Shown: piece after piece, positions 6,530 through 13,933 of the stretch
Layout of the letters: every line of letters starts with the position of its first letter
Position numbering within the stretch: position 1 is the stretch's first letter
Virus record (IMG/VR): IMGVR_UViG_3300020202_000163
Location: 1-38,163 of that record
DNA length: 38,163 bases
Direction: 5' to 3' (one strand)
Source of the DNA: a virus
The notes under the pieces: generated by a model
Database searches by the model: none
Told to the model about the DNA's origin: nothing
The model's input: only the letters and a program-made list of their open reading frames with translations
Made by a program: the position numbers and the translations under genes

Positions 6530-7348
6530 ATGAAAACCGTTCAGGAACTTCTCACGCACATCGTCGAGGGTCAGACGACCGTTATCGACCTGCAGCAGGA
6601 TCTCGACAACGGAACGCCGAAGCGCATCCTCGAAATCAGGACCGAGAAGCAGCCGCCGCTCTCGCCTATCCGCGCCGAGTCGAAGCGCCGGGCTCACACG
6701 TTCTACGACGTTCTGAGCTTTAAGTCGTACCTCACGAAGTACGGCGGCGCCGACACCGTCGTGTACGGCAATCCGGAGACGGGCGTCATTCACGCCACGA
6801 TCAACGAGAAAGCCTTGACTGGCGTCGAGGTTCTGCGCTTCGAGCCGATGCTTCACCCGCTCTGGCGGCCGTGGGAGCTGCTTCTCAAGGCGTCCGTTAT
6901 TCCGCTCGACGCGTTCGTCGATTTCGTCGCGAAGAACCGCCGGACGATCATCAACCCGATGGGCCGTGAATTGCTGATGCTGTTCTCGCAGATTCACGCC
7001 TCGACGCACAAGGAACTGGACCGCGGCCGCGGCAAGAACGCGGTTAACGGCATGATCGTTACGACGAAGATCCAGGGCGTCGACAAGGCCGAGCGCGTCG
7101 AACTGCCGGACGCGATCGAAATCAGCGTGCCGATTTTCGTGCGCACCTCTCCGCGCATCATCGAGATCGACCTCACGATCGGCGTCGACAGCGAAGGTGA
7201 AGACGTGCAGATCACGCTCGCGGCCGCTGACCTCATGGAAGCGAAGTTCAAGGCGTTCGAGGAGATGTTCGCGACGCTGACTGAGCTGAAGGACATGACG
7301 GTCACGCTTGGCGACCCGGCTCACAAGGAATGGGACTACCTCAAGTAA
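6530..7348 (+). CDS. DUF2303 (YfdQ-like) phage protein
   Basis: This 272-residue protein has GAGGGG 5 bases before ATG 6530. Its layout fits the DUF2303 family of temperate phages. A region with AHTFYDVLSFKSYLTKYG and VVYGNPETGVIHATIN is followed by a WRPWELLLKAS..LDAFVDFVAKNRRTI segment, then a beta-rich C-terminal domain (ELPDAIEISVPIFV) ending in a long helix with a coiled-coil character. The function of this family is not known. Its members usually sit, as here, among early genes close to homologous recombination functions. The family call rests on pattern memory, not on an alignment. Confidence 0.65.
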   Translation: MKTVQELLTHIVEGQTTVIDLQQDLDNGTPKRILEIRTEKQPPLSPIRAESKRRAHTFYDVLSFKSYLTKYGGADTVVYGNPETGVIHATINEKALTGVEVLRFEPMLHPLWRPWELLLKASVIPLDAFVDFVAKNRRTIINPMGRELLMLFSQIHASTHKELDRGRGKNAVNGMIVTTKIQGVDKAERVELPDAIEISVPIFVRTSPRIIEIDLTIGVDSEGEDVQITLAAADLMEAKFKAFEEMFATLTELKDMTVTLGDPAHKEWDYLK

Positions 7349-7353
7349 TTCTA

Positions 7354-7437
7354 GGCATGGCTCCTACGGGGCCGCGGATAGTCCGTTGCCCCACAATTTT
7401 CCGTAGGCATGCCGACCCCGCTGCGTGTGCGGCGGGG
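7354..7437 (+). promoter_or_regulatory. Candidate structured RNA: extended stem plus second hairpin
   Basis: This lies in the 110-bp gap before the lipoprotein gene. GGCATG (7354-7359) pairs with CATGCC (7408-7413), and CCTACGG (7363-7369) pairs with CCGTAGG (7401-7407). That gives 13 perfect pairs split by a one-sided 3-base bulge. Inside, GGC/GCC and CGG/CCG can stack towards an ATAGT loop. A second hairpin follows at once (7416-7423 with 7430-7437, 8 bp). No T tract follows, so it is not a typical terminator. A leader RNA or riboregulator for the downstream gene is plausible but unproven. Confidence 0.5.
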
Positions 7438-7458
7438 AACAAGATTCGAGGCCACCGC

Positions 7459-7818
7459 ATGAAATTCGCGATGTTCCTTCTCTGCGTTCTCGCAGGCGTG
7501 CTGATCGGTTGCGCTGGCTGCACTGAAACCGACTGGCGCAAGAAGTCGTGGAGTGAGAAGGACCGTCGTGCTGCTGGCATCCGCACCGCCCAGGACGAGG
7601 AACCCGGCGAGGCTGTGATCGAGGAGACGTACGGCAAGAAGCTCCCGCCGCCGAACCTCACAGAACGCAAGACGCGCGCTCACTACTCGACGAGCGACGA
7701 CGCGCGCGAGGCAGAGCGGACGCCGATGCCGGAAGGCTGTTGGGAAATCGACCCGCGCTACAAGGACACGCGTGCCTTTGACGGCTCGCAGGTCATTTGG
7801 CGCGACGTTGGACAGTGA
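7459..7818 (+). CDS. Small phage lipoprotein
   Basis: This 119-residue protein starts at ATG 7459. It has a type II signal peptide: Lys near the start, a hydrophobic stretch (FAMFLLCVLAGVL) and lipobox LIGC, so Cys20 or a neighbouring Cys should be lipidated. The mature part is hydrophilic, rich in Glu, Lys and Arg, and probably extended. A lipoprotein made early by a temperate phage could alter the cell surface or exclude other phages. No family is recognised, so this is only a possibility. Two strong RNA hairpins lie just upstream. Its stop overlaps a weak small frame at 7815. Confidence 0.75.
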   Translation: MKFAMFLLCVLAGVLIGCAGCTETDWRKKSWSEKDRRAAGIRTAQDEEPGEAVIEETYGKKLPPPNLTERKTRAHYSTSDDAREAERTPMPEGCWEIDPRYKDTRAFDGSQVIWRDVGQ

Positions 7819-7958
7819 GAGCCGTACGAACCGACGCCGGGCGCGTCATCCGAAGGCAAGTGAGGTCACACTACGTGAAACGCTCGTCGATTTGTGTAGG
7901 CAATGTTCGATGGGCAACGGCTCGTGAGCAGTTGGCTAACAGGAGGCAGCATGCCTAA
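7815..7958 (+). CDS. Possible 47-residue Arg-rich peptide
   Basis: GTG 7815 overlaps the lipoprotein stop (GTGA), and the frame runs to TAA 7956-7958, overlapping the exonuclease start by 8 bp. The coupling on both sides resembles the real genes here, and it would fill an otherwise empty 132-bp gap. The peptide is basic and low in complexity, with no motif, so it may be chance. Confidence 0.3.
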   Translation: MRAVRTDAGRVIRRQVRSHYVKRSSICVGNVRWATAREQLANRRQHA

Positions 7959-8790
7959 GCCACAACTGCATTGGAGCCATGTCTCATTATTGATGAAGTG
8001 CGGGATTCAGTATGAGTTCCGCTATGTCAAAGGCATGCGCCGGCCGCCGGGCGTCGCTGCTCACATCGGCGGGGGGACCCACAAAGGCGTTGAAGTGAAC
8101 ATGCTTCACGTCAAGGAAAAGCGCGAACTGCTGCCCGAGGACGCCGTCGCTGAAGCCGCGCGCGACGAGGTGAACCGAAGGTTTGCAGACGACGGTGTCA
8201 TGCTCGAAGGCGATGAGGTCAGCGTCGGGCTCGACACGATCAAGGGCGAGGCGGTCGATACTGCCGTCACGCTGGCGAAGCTGCACCGCAACGTTCTAGC
8301 GCCGAGCATCCAGCCCGTTCACGTTGAACGGAAGTGGGTTATCGAGCTTCCCGATCAGCCGTTCGACCTCAGCGGGACGATCGACCTGCAGGAGCCGGAC
8401 CGAATTCGCGACACGAAGACCGCGGCGAAGTCGCCGAACGCAGAGGCCGCGCACAACTCCGACCAGCTCAGCTTTTACGCGCTGGCTGCGCTGGTTCACG
8501 ACAAGCAGTTGCCGAAGTTGCAGCTCGATTACCTCGTGAAGACGAAGACACCGAAGGTCGTGACACTGGAGACCGAGCGCAGCCGCGAAGATCTCACGAT
8601 CGTCGTTCGCAGGCTCCAGGTCGTGATGTCGAGCATACAGACGGGCGTGTTCTTGCCCGCTCCGCAGGATTCTTGGGTCTGCACTCGGAAGTTTTGTGGG
8701 TGGTTCGACATGTGTCCGTACTCGCGGAAGCGCGTGACAGTCGCGGCGGGAATTGATGAGGTTCTACAGGCTAAGGAGATCACACGATGA
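7951..8790 (+). CDS. PD-(D/E)XK nuclease (RecB/Cas4-like phage exonuclease)
   Basis: This 279-residue protein has AGGAGG 5 bases before ATG 7951. It has the order expected of a PDDEXK_1-type nuclease: an N-terminal SHVSLLMKCGIQYEFRYVKG helix, a GTHKGVE segment, then DLSGTIDLQ and RDTKTAAKSP, where GxxD and DxK form the metal site, and SDQLSFYALAA, the QhxxY motif. Near the C-terminus CTRKFCGWFDMC, together with the N-terminal Cys, could hold an iron-sulphur cluster as in AddB and Cas4. It overlaps the RecT gene by ATGA, so it should act as the 5'-3' exonuclease that makes single strands for annealing. Confidence 0.88.
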   Translation: MPKPQLHWSHVSLLMKCGIQYEFRYVKGMRRPPGVAAHIGGGTHKGVEVNMLHVKEKRELLPEDAVAEAARDEVNRRFADDGVMLEGDEVSVGLDTIKGEAVDTAVTLAKLHRNVLAPSIQPVHVERKWVIELPDQPFDLSGTIDLQEPDRIRDTKTAAKSPNAEAAHNSDQLSFYALAALVHDKQLPKLQLDYLVKTKTPKVVTLETERSREDLTIVVRRLQVVMSSIQTGVFLPAPQDSWVCTRKFCGWFDMCPYSRKRVTVAAGIDEVLQAKEITR

Positions 8791-9848
8791 CGACGGCACT
8801 GGCAGAAGCGCCGAAGGCGCAGGGCACGAGCCTTATCGCGACGCTCGCAGGTCAGTACGGGCTCGCTCCGAAGGCGTTCGAGGAAACGATCCGCAAGACG
8901 GTCATGCCGTCGGCGACGACGAACGAGGAGTTCTGTGCGTTCCTCCTGGTCGCGCACAAATACAACCTCAACCCGATCACGCGCGAGATCTACGCGTTTC
9001 CGAAGAAGGGCGGCGGAATTCAGCCCATCGTCGGAGTTGACGGCTGGATGAATCTGGTCAACTCACACCCGGCTTTCGACGGCGTCGAGTTCGAAGACGA
9101 CTGGGGTAAGGACGGCGACGCAAAGGCACACCTCAAGTCGGTCACGTGCAAGATGTATCGGAAGGACCGCTCACGGCCGATCGTTGTCACAGAGTACCTG
9201 AGCGAATGCCGCCGGGACACGGAGCCGTGGCGCAACTGGCCATCGCGGATGCTCCGTCACAAGGCTTACATTCAGTGCGCTCGCGTGGCGTTCGGCTTCT
9301 CTGGCATCGTGGACGAGGACGAGTTCGAGCGTCAGGTCGTGAGCGTTGCCCAGGAGCGCAAGGCGGTCGAACGCGCTGCGCTCAATATCGAGGACCTCAA
9401 GCCGGCCGACCCGGCTGCACACGTCGCGGTGAGTGAACCGACGGGCCCGGTCAAGGCCGCTGAACCGGCCGCTGCGCCCGTTCCTGAGGCCGCCACAGAG
9501 CCCGCGAAGGTCGAGGCGCCTGCAACCACCCCAGCCGCCGAAGTGCTGCCACCGAAGCCGCCACGCGGCCGCAAGGCGCTCACGACGCCGACGGCTGAAC
9601 CCGCACCGGCTGCGGCGCCTGCACCGGCTGCTGAGCCGACTGTCGATCACTGGACGGGCAGCATCGCGACCGTGCTCAGCATCGGCCAGGGGAAGCACAA
9701 GGCCACGTCGAAGGACAACGACGTGTTTTACACGGACGACGCGAAGGTCGCGGAGTTCCTCAAGGCATCGATTCAGAAGTACGACGTAGGGATCACGTAC
9801 ACGGAGAAAGACGGCCGCTGGCACATCGTCAAGGCCGAGAACATCTGA
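8787..9848 (+). CDS. RecT/Bet-family single-strand annealing protein
   Basis: This 353-residue protein has AAGGAG 8 bases before ATG 8787. The core (about residues 30-195) carries the Bet/RecT signature NLNPITREIYAFPKKGG.IQPIVGVDGW and later RMLRHKAYIQCARVAFGF. It anneals complementary single strands produced by the upstream exonuclease. A long Ala/Pro-rich linker (about residues 215-285) joins a small C-terminal domain (DHWTGSIATVLSIGQGKHKA to the end) that is not part of the usual 250-270-residue core. That extra domain may bind single-stranded DNA or a host SSB-like partner, which is inference. Confidence 0.9.
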   Translation: MTTALAEAPKAQGTSLIATLAGQYGLAPKAFEETIRKTVMPSATTNEEFCAFLLVAHKYNLNPITREIYAFPKKGGGIQPIVGVDGWMNLVNSHPAFDGVEFEDDWGKDGDAKAHLKSVTCKMYRKDRSRPIVVTEYLSECRRDTEPWRNWPSRMLRHKAYIQCARVAFGFSGIVDEDEFERQVVSVAQERKAVERAALNIEDLKPADPAAHVAVSEPTGPVKAAEPAAAPVPEAATEPAKVEAPATTPAAEVLPPKPPRGRKALTTPTAEPAPAAAPAPAAEPTVDHWTGSIATVLSIGQGKHKATSKDNDVFYTDDAKVAEFLKASIQKYDVGITYTEKDGRWHIVKAENI

Positions 9849-9852
9849 ACGG

Positions 9853-9942
9853 CGGTCCGGTCGGTCACGGATAGCCCAAGTGGAGAGTGTTTACCACGCG
9901 GCGCTGCAGTGACGGGCACCGCCGCCGTGACCGAGAGGACCG
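9853..9942 (+). promoter_or_regulatory. Candidate three-way-junction RNA covering a ribosome site
   Basis: In the gap after the RecT gene, CGGTCC (9853-9858) pairs with GGACCG (9937-9942), and GGTCACGG (9863-9870) pairs with CCGTGACC (9925-9932), with a symmetric 4x4 internal loop between them. Two further helices fit inside: GTGG/CCAC (9880-9883 with 9894-9897) and CGGCG/CGCCG (9899-9903 with 9920-9924), the latter stacking on the closing stem. The GAGAGGA ribosome site (9933-9939) of the gene at 9948 lies in the closing stem. A translational switch is a reasonable guess. Confidence 0.5.
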
Positions 9943-9947
9943 ACCGC

Positions 9948-10199
9948 ATGACAGCCAACACGAAGGTAACGCGCGCGCTGAAGAAGCTCGAAGCGGTGCA
10001 CGGCTGGGAGGGGCTCGTCGAGGTCTGGATCGACAAGTACGGCATCCAACGAATCGAGTGCAAGTACCGGCTCGATTCTGACCCGCAAGACAGGGAGTTC
10101 CGGTCGCACTGCGTTGTCGAACGGATGAACACGAAGGTGACGGACGCCGAACTCATGATCGAGTTCGCGGACAAATGCGTCGAAGGGCTGGAAGACTGA
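9948..10199 (+). CDS. Small phage protein, unknown, behind structured leader
   Basis: This is an 83-residue protein from ATG 9948, with GAGAGGA 8 bases upstream. A GTG at 9909 in frame would start inside the predicted RNA structure. It is a compact alpha/beta protein (ALKKLEAVHGWEGLVEVWIDKYG, then an acidic helix at the end) with no known motif. It sits between the annealing protein and the RusA resolvase, and its stop overlaps the RusA start, so a role in phage recombination or replication is likely but not shown. Confidence 0.7.
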   Translation: MTANTKVTRALKKLEAVHGWEGLVEVWIDKYGIQRIECKYRLDSDPQDREFRSHCVVERMNTKVTDAELMIEFADKCVEGLED

Positions 10200-10699
10200 T
10201 GAGCATCGAGGTTTGGGTCTCTGGCGTTCCGACTCCGCAGCCGCGCGCGAAAGCATCCTCTCGTGGCGGTCATGTGCGCATGTACACGCCTTCGACGTTC
10301 ATCTCTAAGAAGAACGGCATCGAGCAACGGGTGACGCACCCCATCGTCGCATGGAAGAACGCTCTGAGGGATGCGTTGAGGCCGGTCGCGCCTTCCGTTC
10401 CGTGGGAGGGGCCCGTCCGCGTTGACCTCACGTTCATCATGCCCAGGCCGCAGGCTCTGATGCGGAAGAAGGACCCAGACGCGCCGATCTACTGCGGACG
10501 CAAGCCGGACCGTGACAACCTCGACAAAGTGGTCCTCGACGTATTGACGGAGTTGAAGTTCTGGCTCGACGACGGGCAGGCCGCCGCGGGTGAAATCTCG
10601 AAGCTCTATCACGCGAAGACATCAGGCGAGCCGGGTGCGCGAATTCGGCTGACGCCGTTGGCTGAGGCTGCGCTCGGACGCGTGGCGATGGAGATTTGA
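10199..10699 (+). CDS. RusA-family Holliday junction resolvase
   Basis: This is a 166-residue homodimeric endonuclease that cuts four-way junctions. The RusA pattern is clear: N-terminal VSGVPTPQPRAKASSRGG strand and loop, KPDRDNLDKVVLDVL, where the Asp residues bind Mg2+, and FWLDDGQ with the further catalytic Asp pair. An insertion of about 30 residues with HVRMYTPSTF and NGIEQRV lies in the N-terminal half. The start ATG 10199 shares one base with the previous stop (TGATG). It would resolve the intermediates made by the nearby exonuclease and RecT protein. Confidence 0.9.
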   Translation: MSIEVWVSGVPTPQPRAKASSRGGHVRMYTPSTFISKKNGIEQRVTHPIVAWKNALRDALRPVAPSVPWEGPVRVDLTFIMPRPQALMRKKDPDAPIYCGRKPDRDNLDKVVLDVLTELKFWLDDGQAAAGEISKLYHAKTSGEPGARIRLTPLAEAALGRVAMEI

Positions 10700-10704
10700 G
10701 ACGC

Positions 10705-11058
10705 ATGATCATCAGAAACGCGCTGATCACTTCGGCCAGTATCGCGCTCGAGAACGGCATCCTCTGCTGTTCGCTCGGGTTCGACACGGGCAGCTTTCAT
10801 CAATGCATCACGATCGTGCTCGACACGGCGACAAAGTACGACCGCCGCGAGCCGACTGCTGGCGGTCTCGCCTACATCCAGGCCGTGATGCAGACCGTCG
10901 GCGTCGACCGCTTCGAGCATCTCAAAGGAAAGTACGTCCGGCTCCGCTACGAAACGGGCAAGTGGAACGAGGAGATTCACTCCTTCGGCCACATCCTTGA
11001 CGACAAATGGCTCGTCGCGAGCGAACTCTTCTGCAGATACGCGGAGATGCAGCGATGA
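10705..11058 (+). CDS. Phage protein, unknown
   Basis: This is a 117-residue protein. I prefer ATG 10705; a TTG three codons earlier overlaps the RusA gene. The sequence suggests two beta strands, then SFHQCITIVLDTA and a helix, and an aromatic-rich end. It is translationally coupled to the ASCH-like gene by ATGA at 11055. No catalytic motif is seen and I do not recognise the family. Confidence 0.7.
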   Translation: MIIRNALITSASIALENGILCCSLGFDTGSFHQCITIVLDTATKYDRREPTAGGLAYIQAVMQTVGVDRFEHLKGKYVRLRYETGKWNEEIHSFGHILDDKWLVASELFCRYAEMQR

Positions 11059-11711
11059 GCGTGACGAAAACGAAGCCCGACGCCTACGGCATCCTGTTCA
11101 AAGCCGAGATGGTCCGCGCGATCCTCGCCGGCCGAAAGTCGCAGACGCGTCGCGTCGTGAAGCTTCCGCCGTGTGAGTACGAGTACCAGTTTTACGGAAT
11201 TGGTAGCGGGGAGTTTCTGTTTGGCGAGGCCGACTATCCAGAGGAAGGCGTCTTTCCGGTCCGCTGCCCATACGGCCAGGACGGCGGCAAGCTCTGGGTT
11301 CGCGAGACGTGGGCAAAGTACGACCGAATGTTCTACGCCGCGACATCGGACCGCCCAGTATTCAACGGCATGCCGATGGCGTGGACCTCGTCGATGCTCG
11401 TGCCGCGCTGGGCCTCGCGCATCACGCTCGAAGACATCAAGATCCGCGTTGAGCGCGTGCAGGACATCAGCGAAGAGGACGCCATCGCTGAGGGGCTTGC
11501 CGTCGTCGGTCACGGCATCTCGGGTTGCCCGCTCTACTCGGTCAATCCGGATGCAAACCCCAAGCTCCACTACACGCGGCAAAACGAGGGGACGTTCGAC
11601 ACGGCGCGTCAGTGCTTCCTCGACCTGTTCTTTAGCATCAACAAACGAGCGCCGGCCGATTCGAACCCGTGGCTATGGGTCATCTCCTGGGAGAAGGCAA
11701 CAATCAAATGA
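11055..11711 (+). CDS. ASCH-like phage protein
   Basis: This 218-residue protein matches the pattern of a widespread phage protein related to ASCH/PUA folds: ILFKAEMVRAILAGRKSQTRR at the N-terminus, LWVRETWAKY in the middle, SRITLEDIKIRVERVQDI followed by SEEDAIAEGL, and a closing segment SINKRAPADSNPWLWVISW. ASCH domains are thought to bind RNA or modified bases; the phage role is not settled. The start ATG 11055 overlaps the previous stop with GGAG 8 bases upstream. It belongs to the early operon and is coupled to the next gene. Confidence 0.8.
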   Translation: MSVTKTKPDAYGILFKAEMVRAILAGRKSQTRRVVKLPPCEYEYQFYGIGSGEFLFGEADYPEEGVFPVRCPYGQDGGKLWVRETWAKYDRMFYAATSDRPVFNGMPMAWTSSMLVPRWASRITLEDIKIRVERVQDISEEDAIAEGLAVVGHGISGCPLYSVNPDANPKLHYTRQNEGTFDTARQCFLDLFFSINKRAPADSNPWLWVISWEKATIK

Positions 11712-12019
11712 ACCACCAAGAAGAACACTGGAAGAAACGCGCCGAGGAGGCCGAGGCGAAGCTCGCGGCTCAGTCGATCGTTCACGTCGACGGTGCGTTC
11801 GTCGGCACGAGCGTCGTCATCGCTGGCGTTCTCGGCATCGTCGACAAGGCGCAACTCCGCGACCTGAAGGCTGGACAATCGGTAGTCGTAACGATTCCGC
11901 TCAAGCGCCTGTACGTACGCGCTGAGGGCGAGCTGAACGCGCTGGAGGTCGAAGTCACAGGGTCAGGTCTGTCGAAGGGCGAGAACGGCCGCGAACTCAT
12001 GTTGACGGTGAAGCGATGA
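11708..12019 (+). CDS. Small phage protein, unknown
   Basis: This is a 103-residue protein starting at ATG 11708, overlapping the previous stop. A short basic/acidic helix at the N-terminus (EEHWKKRAEEAEAKLAAQS) leads into a beta-rich domain. No family is recognised. Its stop overlaps the start of the methyltransferase remnant. Confidence 0.7.
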   Translation: MNHQEEHWKKRAEEAEAKLAAQSIVHVDGAFVGTSVVIAGVLGIVDKAQLRDLKAGQSVVVTIPLKRLYVRAEGELNALEVEVTGSGLSKGENGRELMLTVKR

Positions 12020-12111
12020 ACTACGGCAGCGTGTGCTCTGGAATCGAGGCCGCCACGGTCATGCGTTGGATCGGAGAGCGGATTCAGGATGTGGAGGCGT
12101 TGCACGCTTGA
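12016..12111 (+). pseudogene. Internally deleted remnant of a C5 cytosine methyltransferase
   Basis: This is a 31-codon frame in the coupled operon, ATG 12016 to TGA 12111. Its first half, NYGSVCSGIEAAT, is the start (motif I region) of phage Dcm-type methyltransferases. Its second half, MRWIGERI, is a sequence often found at the very end of the same proteins. The whole catalytic middle is missing, without loss of frame or of coupling at either end: ATGA at the start, TTGA at the end. It cannot methylate DNA. It may persist because translation through it feeds the replication gene, which starts inside its stop codon. Confidence 0.7.
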
Positions 12112-12980
12112 GAATACGCACGATCAAGCCTCAATTCTGGTCGCACCCGGTGCTGCGTCGTCTCTCTGACTCCACGCAGCTCTTGGCAATCGGCCTGCTG
12201 AACTACGCCGACGATCACGGCTACTTCTGGGCGGCGCCGAGTCTCGTGCGAAGCGCGCTGTGTCCATTCACTGATGATTCAGTGAGCGTTCAAACATCCC
12301 TCATCCAACTGGCAAAAGTAGGGTTTATTGAGCTCCGAAAACACGAAACGCACGGCGAAATCGGATGGATCGTCAACTTCACAAAACACCAAAAGGTCAA
12401 CCGTCCCAACTCCAGCAGTATCAAGGACTATTGGAAGCAAGCGGATTCACTGAACATTCAATGCGTGATCACTGAACCGTCACTGAACACTCAGTGCCGG
12501 AATAAGGAAGAAGGAATAAGGAATAAGGAAAAGGAAAACAGCAGCGCGCCTTCGGCGCCGGTTGATATTGTTCCTGTCTCGACCGAACCTGCACTAGCTC
12601 CGAAACCACCCGAAAAACCGCCACGCGAACGCTCACCAGCGGTCTTAGCCGAGATCCCGGACAATCTGCGGACCGAAGCGTTTCACGCAGCCTGGGAACG
12701 CTGGCAGCAGCACAGGCGCGAGAAAAAGAAACCCGTCACGCCGACGAATGCTTTCATGCTGCTGAAGAAACTCGCGGACATGGGCCCGGAGCGCGCCGTC
12801 ATCGCGATCGACCACAGCATCACGCACGGCTGGCAGGGCATATTCGAGCCGAACGAACTGAGCCCGCCGAGCAACCGACCGCAGCCGCAGAAATCGTTCA
12901 CCGGGGACGACTTCAAGGACTTACTGCCCGCGCCGATCGAAGACCCGTCGGACGAGCCAGGGAACAGGATTCCGATATGA
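12108..12980 (+). CDS. Phage replication initiator-like protein
   Basis: This 290-residue protein most likely starts at TTG 12108, which overlaps the preceding stop. From there it reads LRIRTIKPQFWSHPVLRRLS, the usual opening of phage winged-helix replication proteins. Residues 20-110 look like the winged-helix DNA-binding domain (STQLLAIGLLNYADDHGYFW; FIELRKHETHG). A Lys/Glu/Asn-rich and then Pro-rich linker leads to a C-terminal helical domain (FHAAWERWQQHRREKKKPVTP) typical of loader-contacting regions. The next gene is a DnaC-like ATPase, so the pair probably opens the phage origin and loads the host helicase. The origin itself is not identified. Confidence 0.8.
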   Translation: MRIRTIKPQFWSHPVLRRLSDSTQLLAIGLLNYADDHGYFWAAPSLVRSALCPFTDDSVSVQTSLIQLAKVGFIELRKHETHGEIGWIVNFTKHQKVNRPNSSSIKDYWKQADSLNIQCVITEPSLNTQCRNKEEGIRNKEKENSSAPSAPVDIVPVSTEPALAPKPPEKPPRERSPAVLAEIPDNLRTEAFHAAWERWQQHRREKKKPVTPTNAFMLLKKLADMGPERAVIAIDHSITHGWQGIFEPNELSPPSNRPQPQKSFTGDDFKDLLPAPIEDPSDEPGNRIPI

Positions 12981-13933
12981 GCATGAAGCATATCCTCGTG
13001 CAATTCCGCGGGCAGGACGGGCTCGCCGCAGGCTTCATCGTTCCAGACAACGAGCCTGAGGACCGCACCGTCCTCGAATACAGCGACGCAGGCTGCGCAA
13101 CGTCCGGCCCGTGGCGCCAGTGCGGCCAGTGTCAGGAGTGGAAATCCGAGTGGGGCTACGGGAACACACAGCGTGAGCACTTCCGCTGCGACCTCACAGG
13201 CCGCTATTTCTGCGAGGCGTGCAGCCGGCGGCGTGGGGGCGGTCCGGGCGAGCTGCCTGTCGTCACGGCTAAAGTACCGGCCGAATACATGTCCACGTCG
13301 TTCGAGTGGCTCATCGCCAACGGCATGCTCTGCAAGCAGAAGGCGGTCACGCGCGGCGTAGTGGCGCAGCTCAAGCGGTGGCCGAAGGAACAACCGTTCG
13401 TGCTGTTGGTCGGAGCCGCAGGCATCGGCAAAACGTCCGCAGCGTGGGCCATCGTCAAGGCTCAAGCCATCGAACACCGCGAGGTGACAGTGATCGACTG
13501 CCTCGAGCTGCGCTCACGGTGGAACACGCCATACGCAGACGCACGCGAACGAGTTATCACCCAGGCCACACGCGTACAGTTCGCCATCCTCGACGAGTTC
13601 TCAGGACCGCAGGCGTCGCAACCGTGGAACGCTGCCATGCATCGCCTGCTGAACGAACGACTACAGGCCCAGCGTCCGACGATCATCATCAGCCGCATTC
13701 CGCCGCAGAAGCTGCCCTATGGCGAGGACGTCACATCACGACTCAATCGCTTCCAGTGGGTAGGCTGCGACGGTGTGGACCGACGCAGCGCACGCATACC
13801 GGGCGAAACGCCGGACCTGCGCATCGTACCCAAAACAGGAGAGCAGCAGCAGACGGCAGGAGAGAGCCGGGGGGCTACTCAACACCCCGCAGCAGCGCAA
13901 AATGCAGAGCAGCATACGGAGGCCGTACGGTGA
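12977..13933 (+). CDS. DnaC-like helicase loader ATPase
   Basis: This 318-residue AAA+ protein has its start coupled to the replication gene by ATGA. Residues about 45-85 hold a zinc-binding region (CGQC ... CDLTGRYFCEAC). The ATPase domain has Walker A GAAGIGKT (Lys152) and Walker B AILDEF (Asp206, Glu207), with sensor-like SRIPP and an Arg-rich region (SRLNRFQW) after it. The last 50 residues are Gln/Ala-rich and probably disordered. Such proteins deliver DnaB-type helicase to the phage origin. The zinc region is unlike Escherichia coli DnaC and may replace its helicase-binding domain. Confidence 0.85.
   Translation: MSMKHILVQFRGQDGLAAGFIVPDNEPEDRTVLEYSDAGCATSGPWRQCGQCQEWKSEWGYGNTQREHFRCDLTGRYFCEACSRRRGGGPGELPVVTAKVPAEYMSTSFEWLIANGMLCKQKAVTRGVVAQLKRWPKEQPFVLLVGAAGIGKTSAAWAIVKAQAIEHREVTVIDCLELRSRWNTPYADARERVITQATRVQFAILDEFSGPQASQPWNAAMHRLLNERLQAQRPTIIISRIPPQKLPYGEDVTSRLNRFQWVGCDGVDRRSARIPGETPDLRIVPKTGEQQQTAGESRGATQHPAAAQNAEQHTEAVR

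Noticed and set aside
5954-7324. Long open frame on the minus strand opposite the DUF2303-like gene
   Set aside because: It is a mirror of GC-rich coding DNA, with Arg/Leu/Asp-rich low-complexity sequence and no ribosome site. The plus-strand genes have credible domains.
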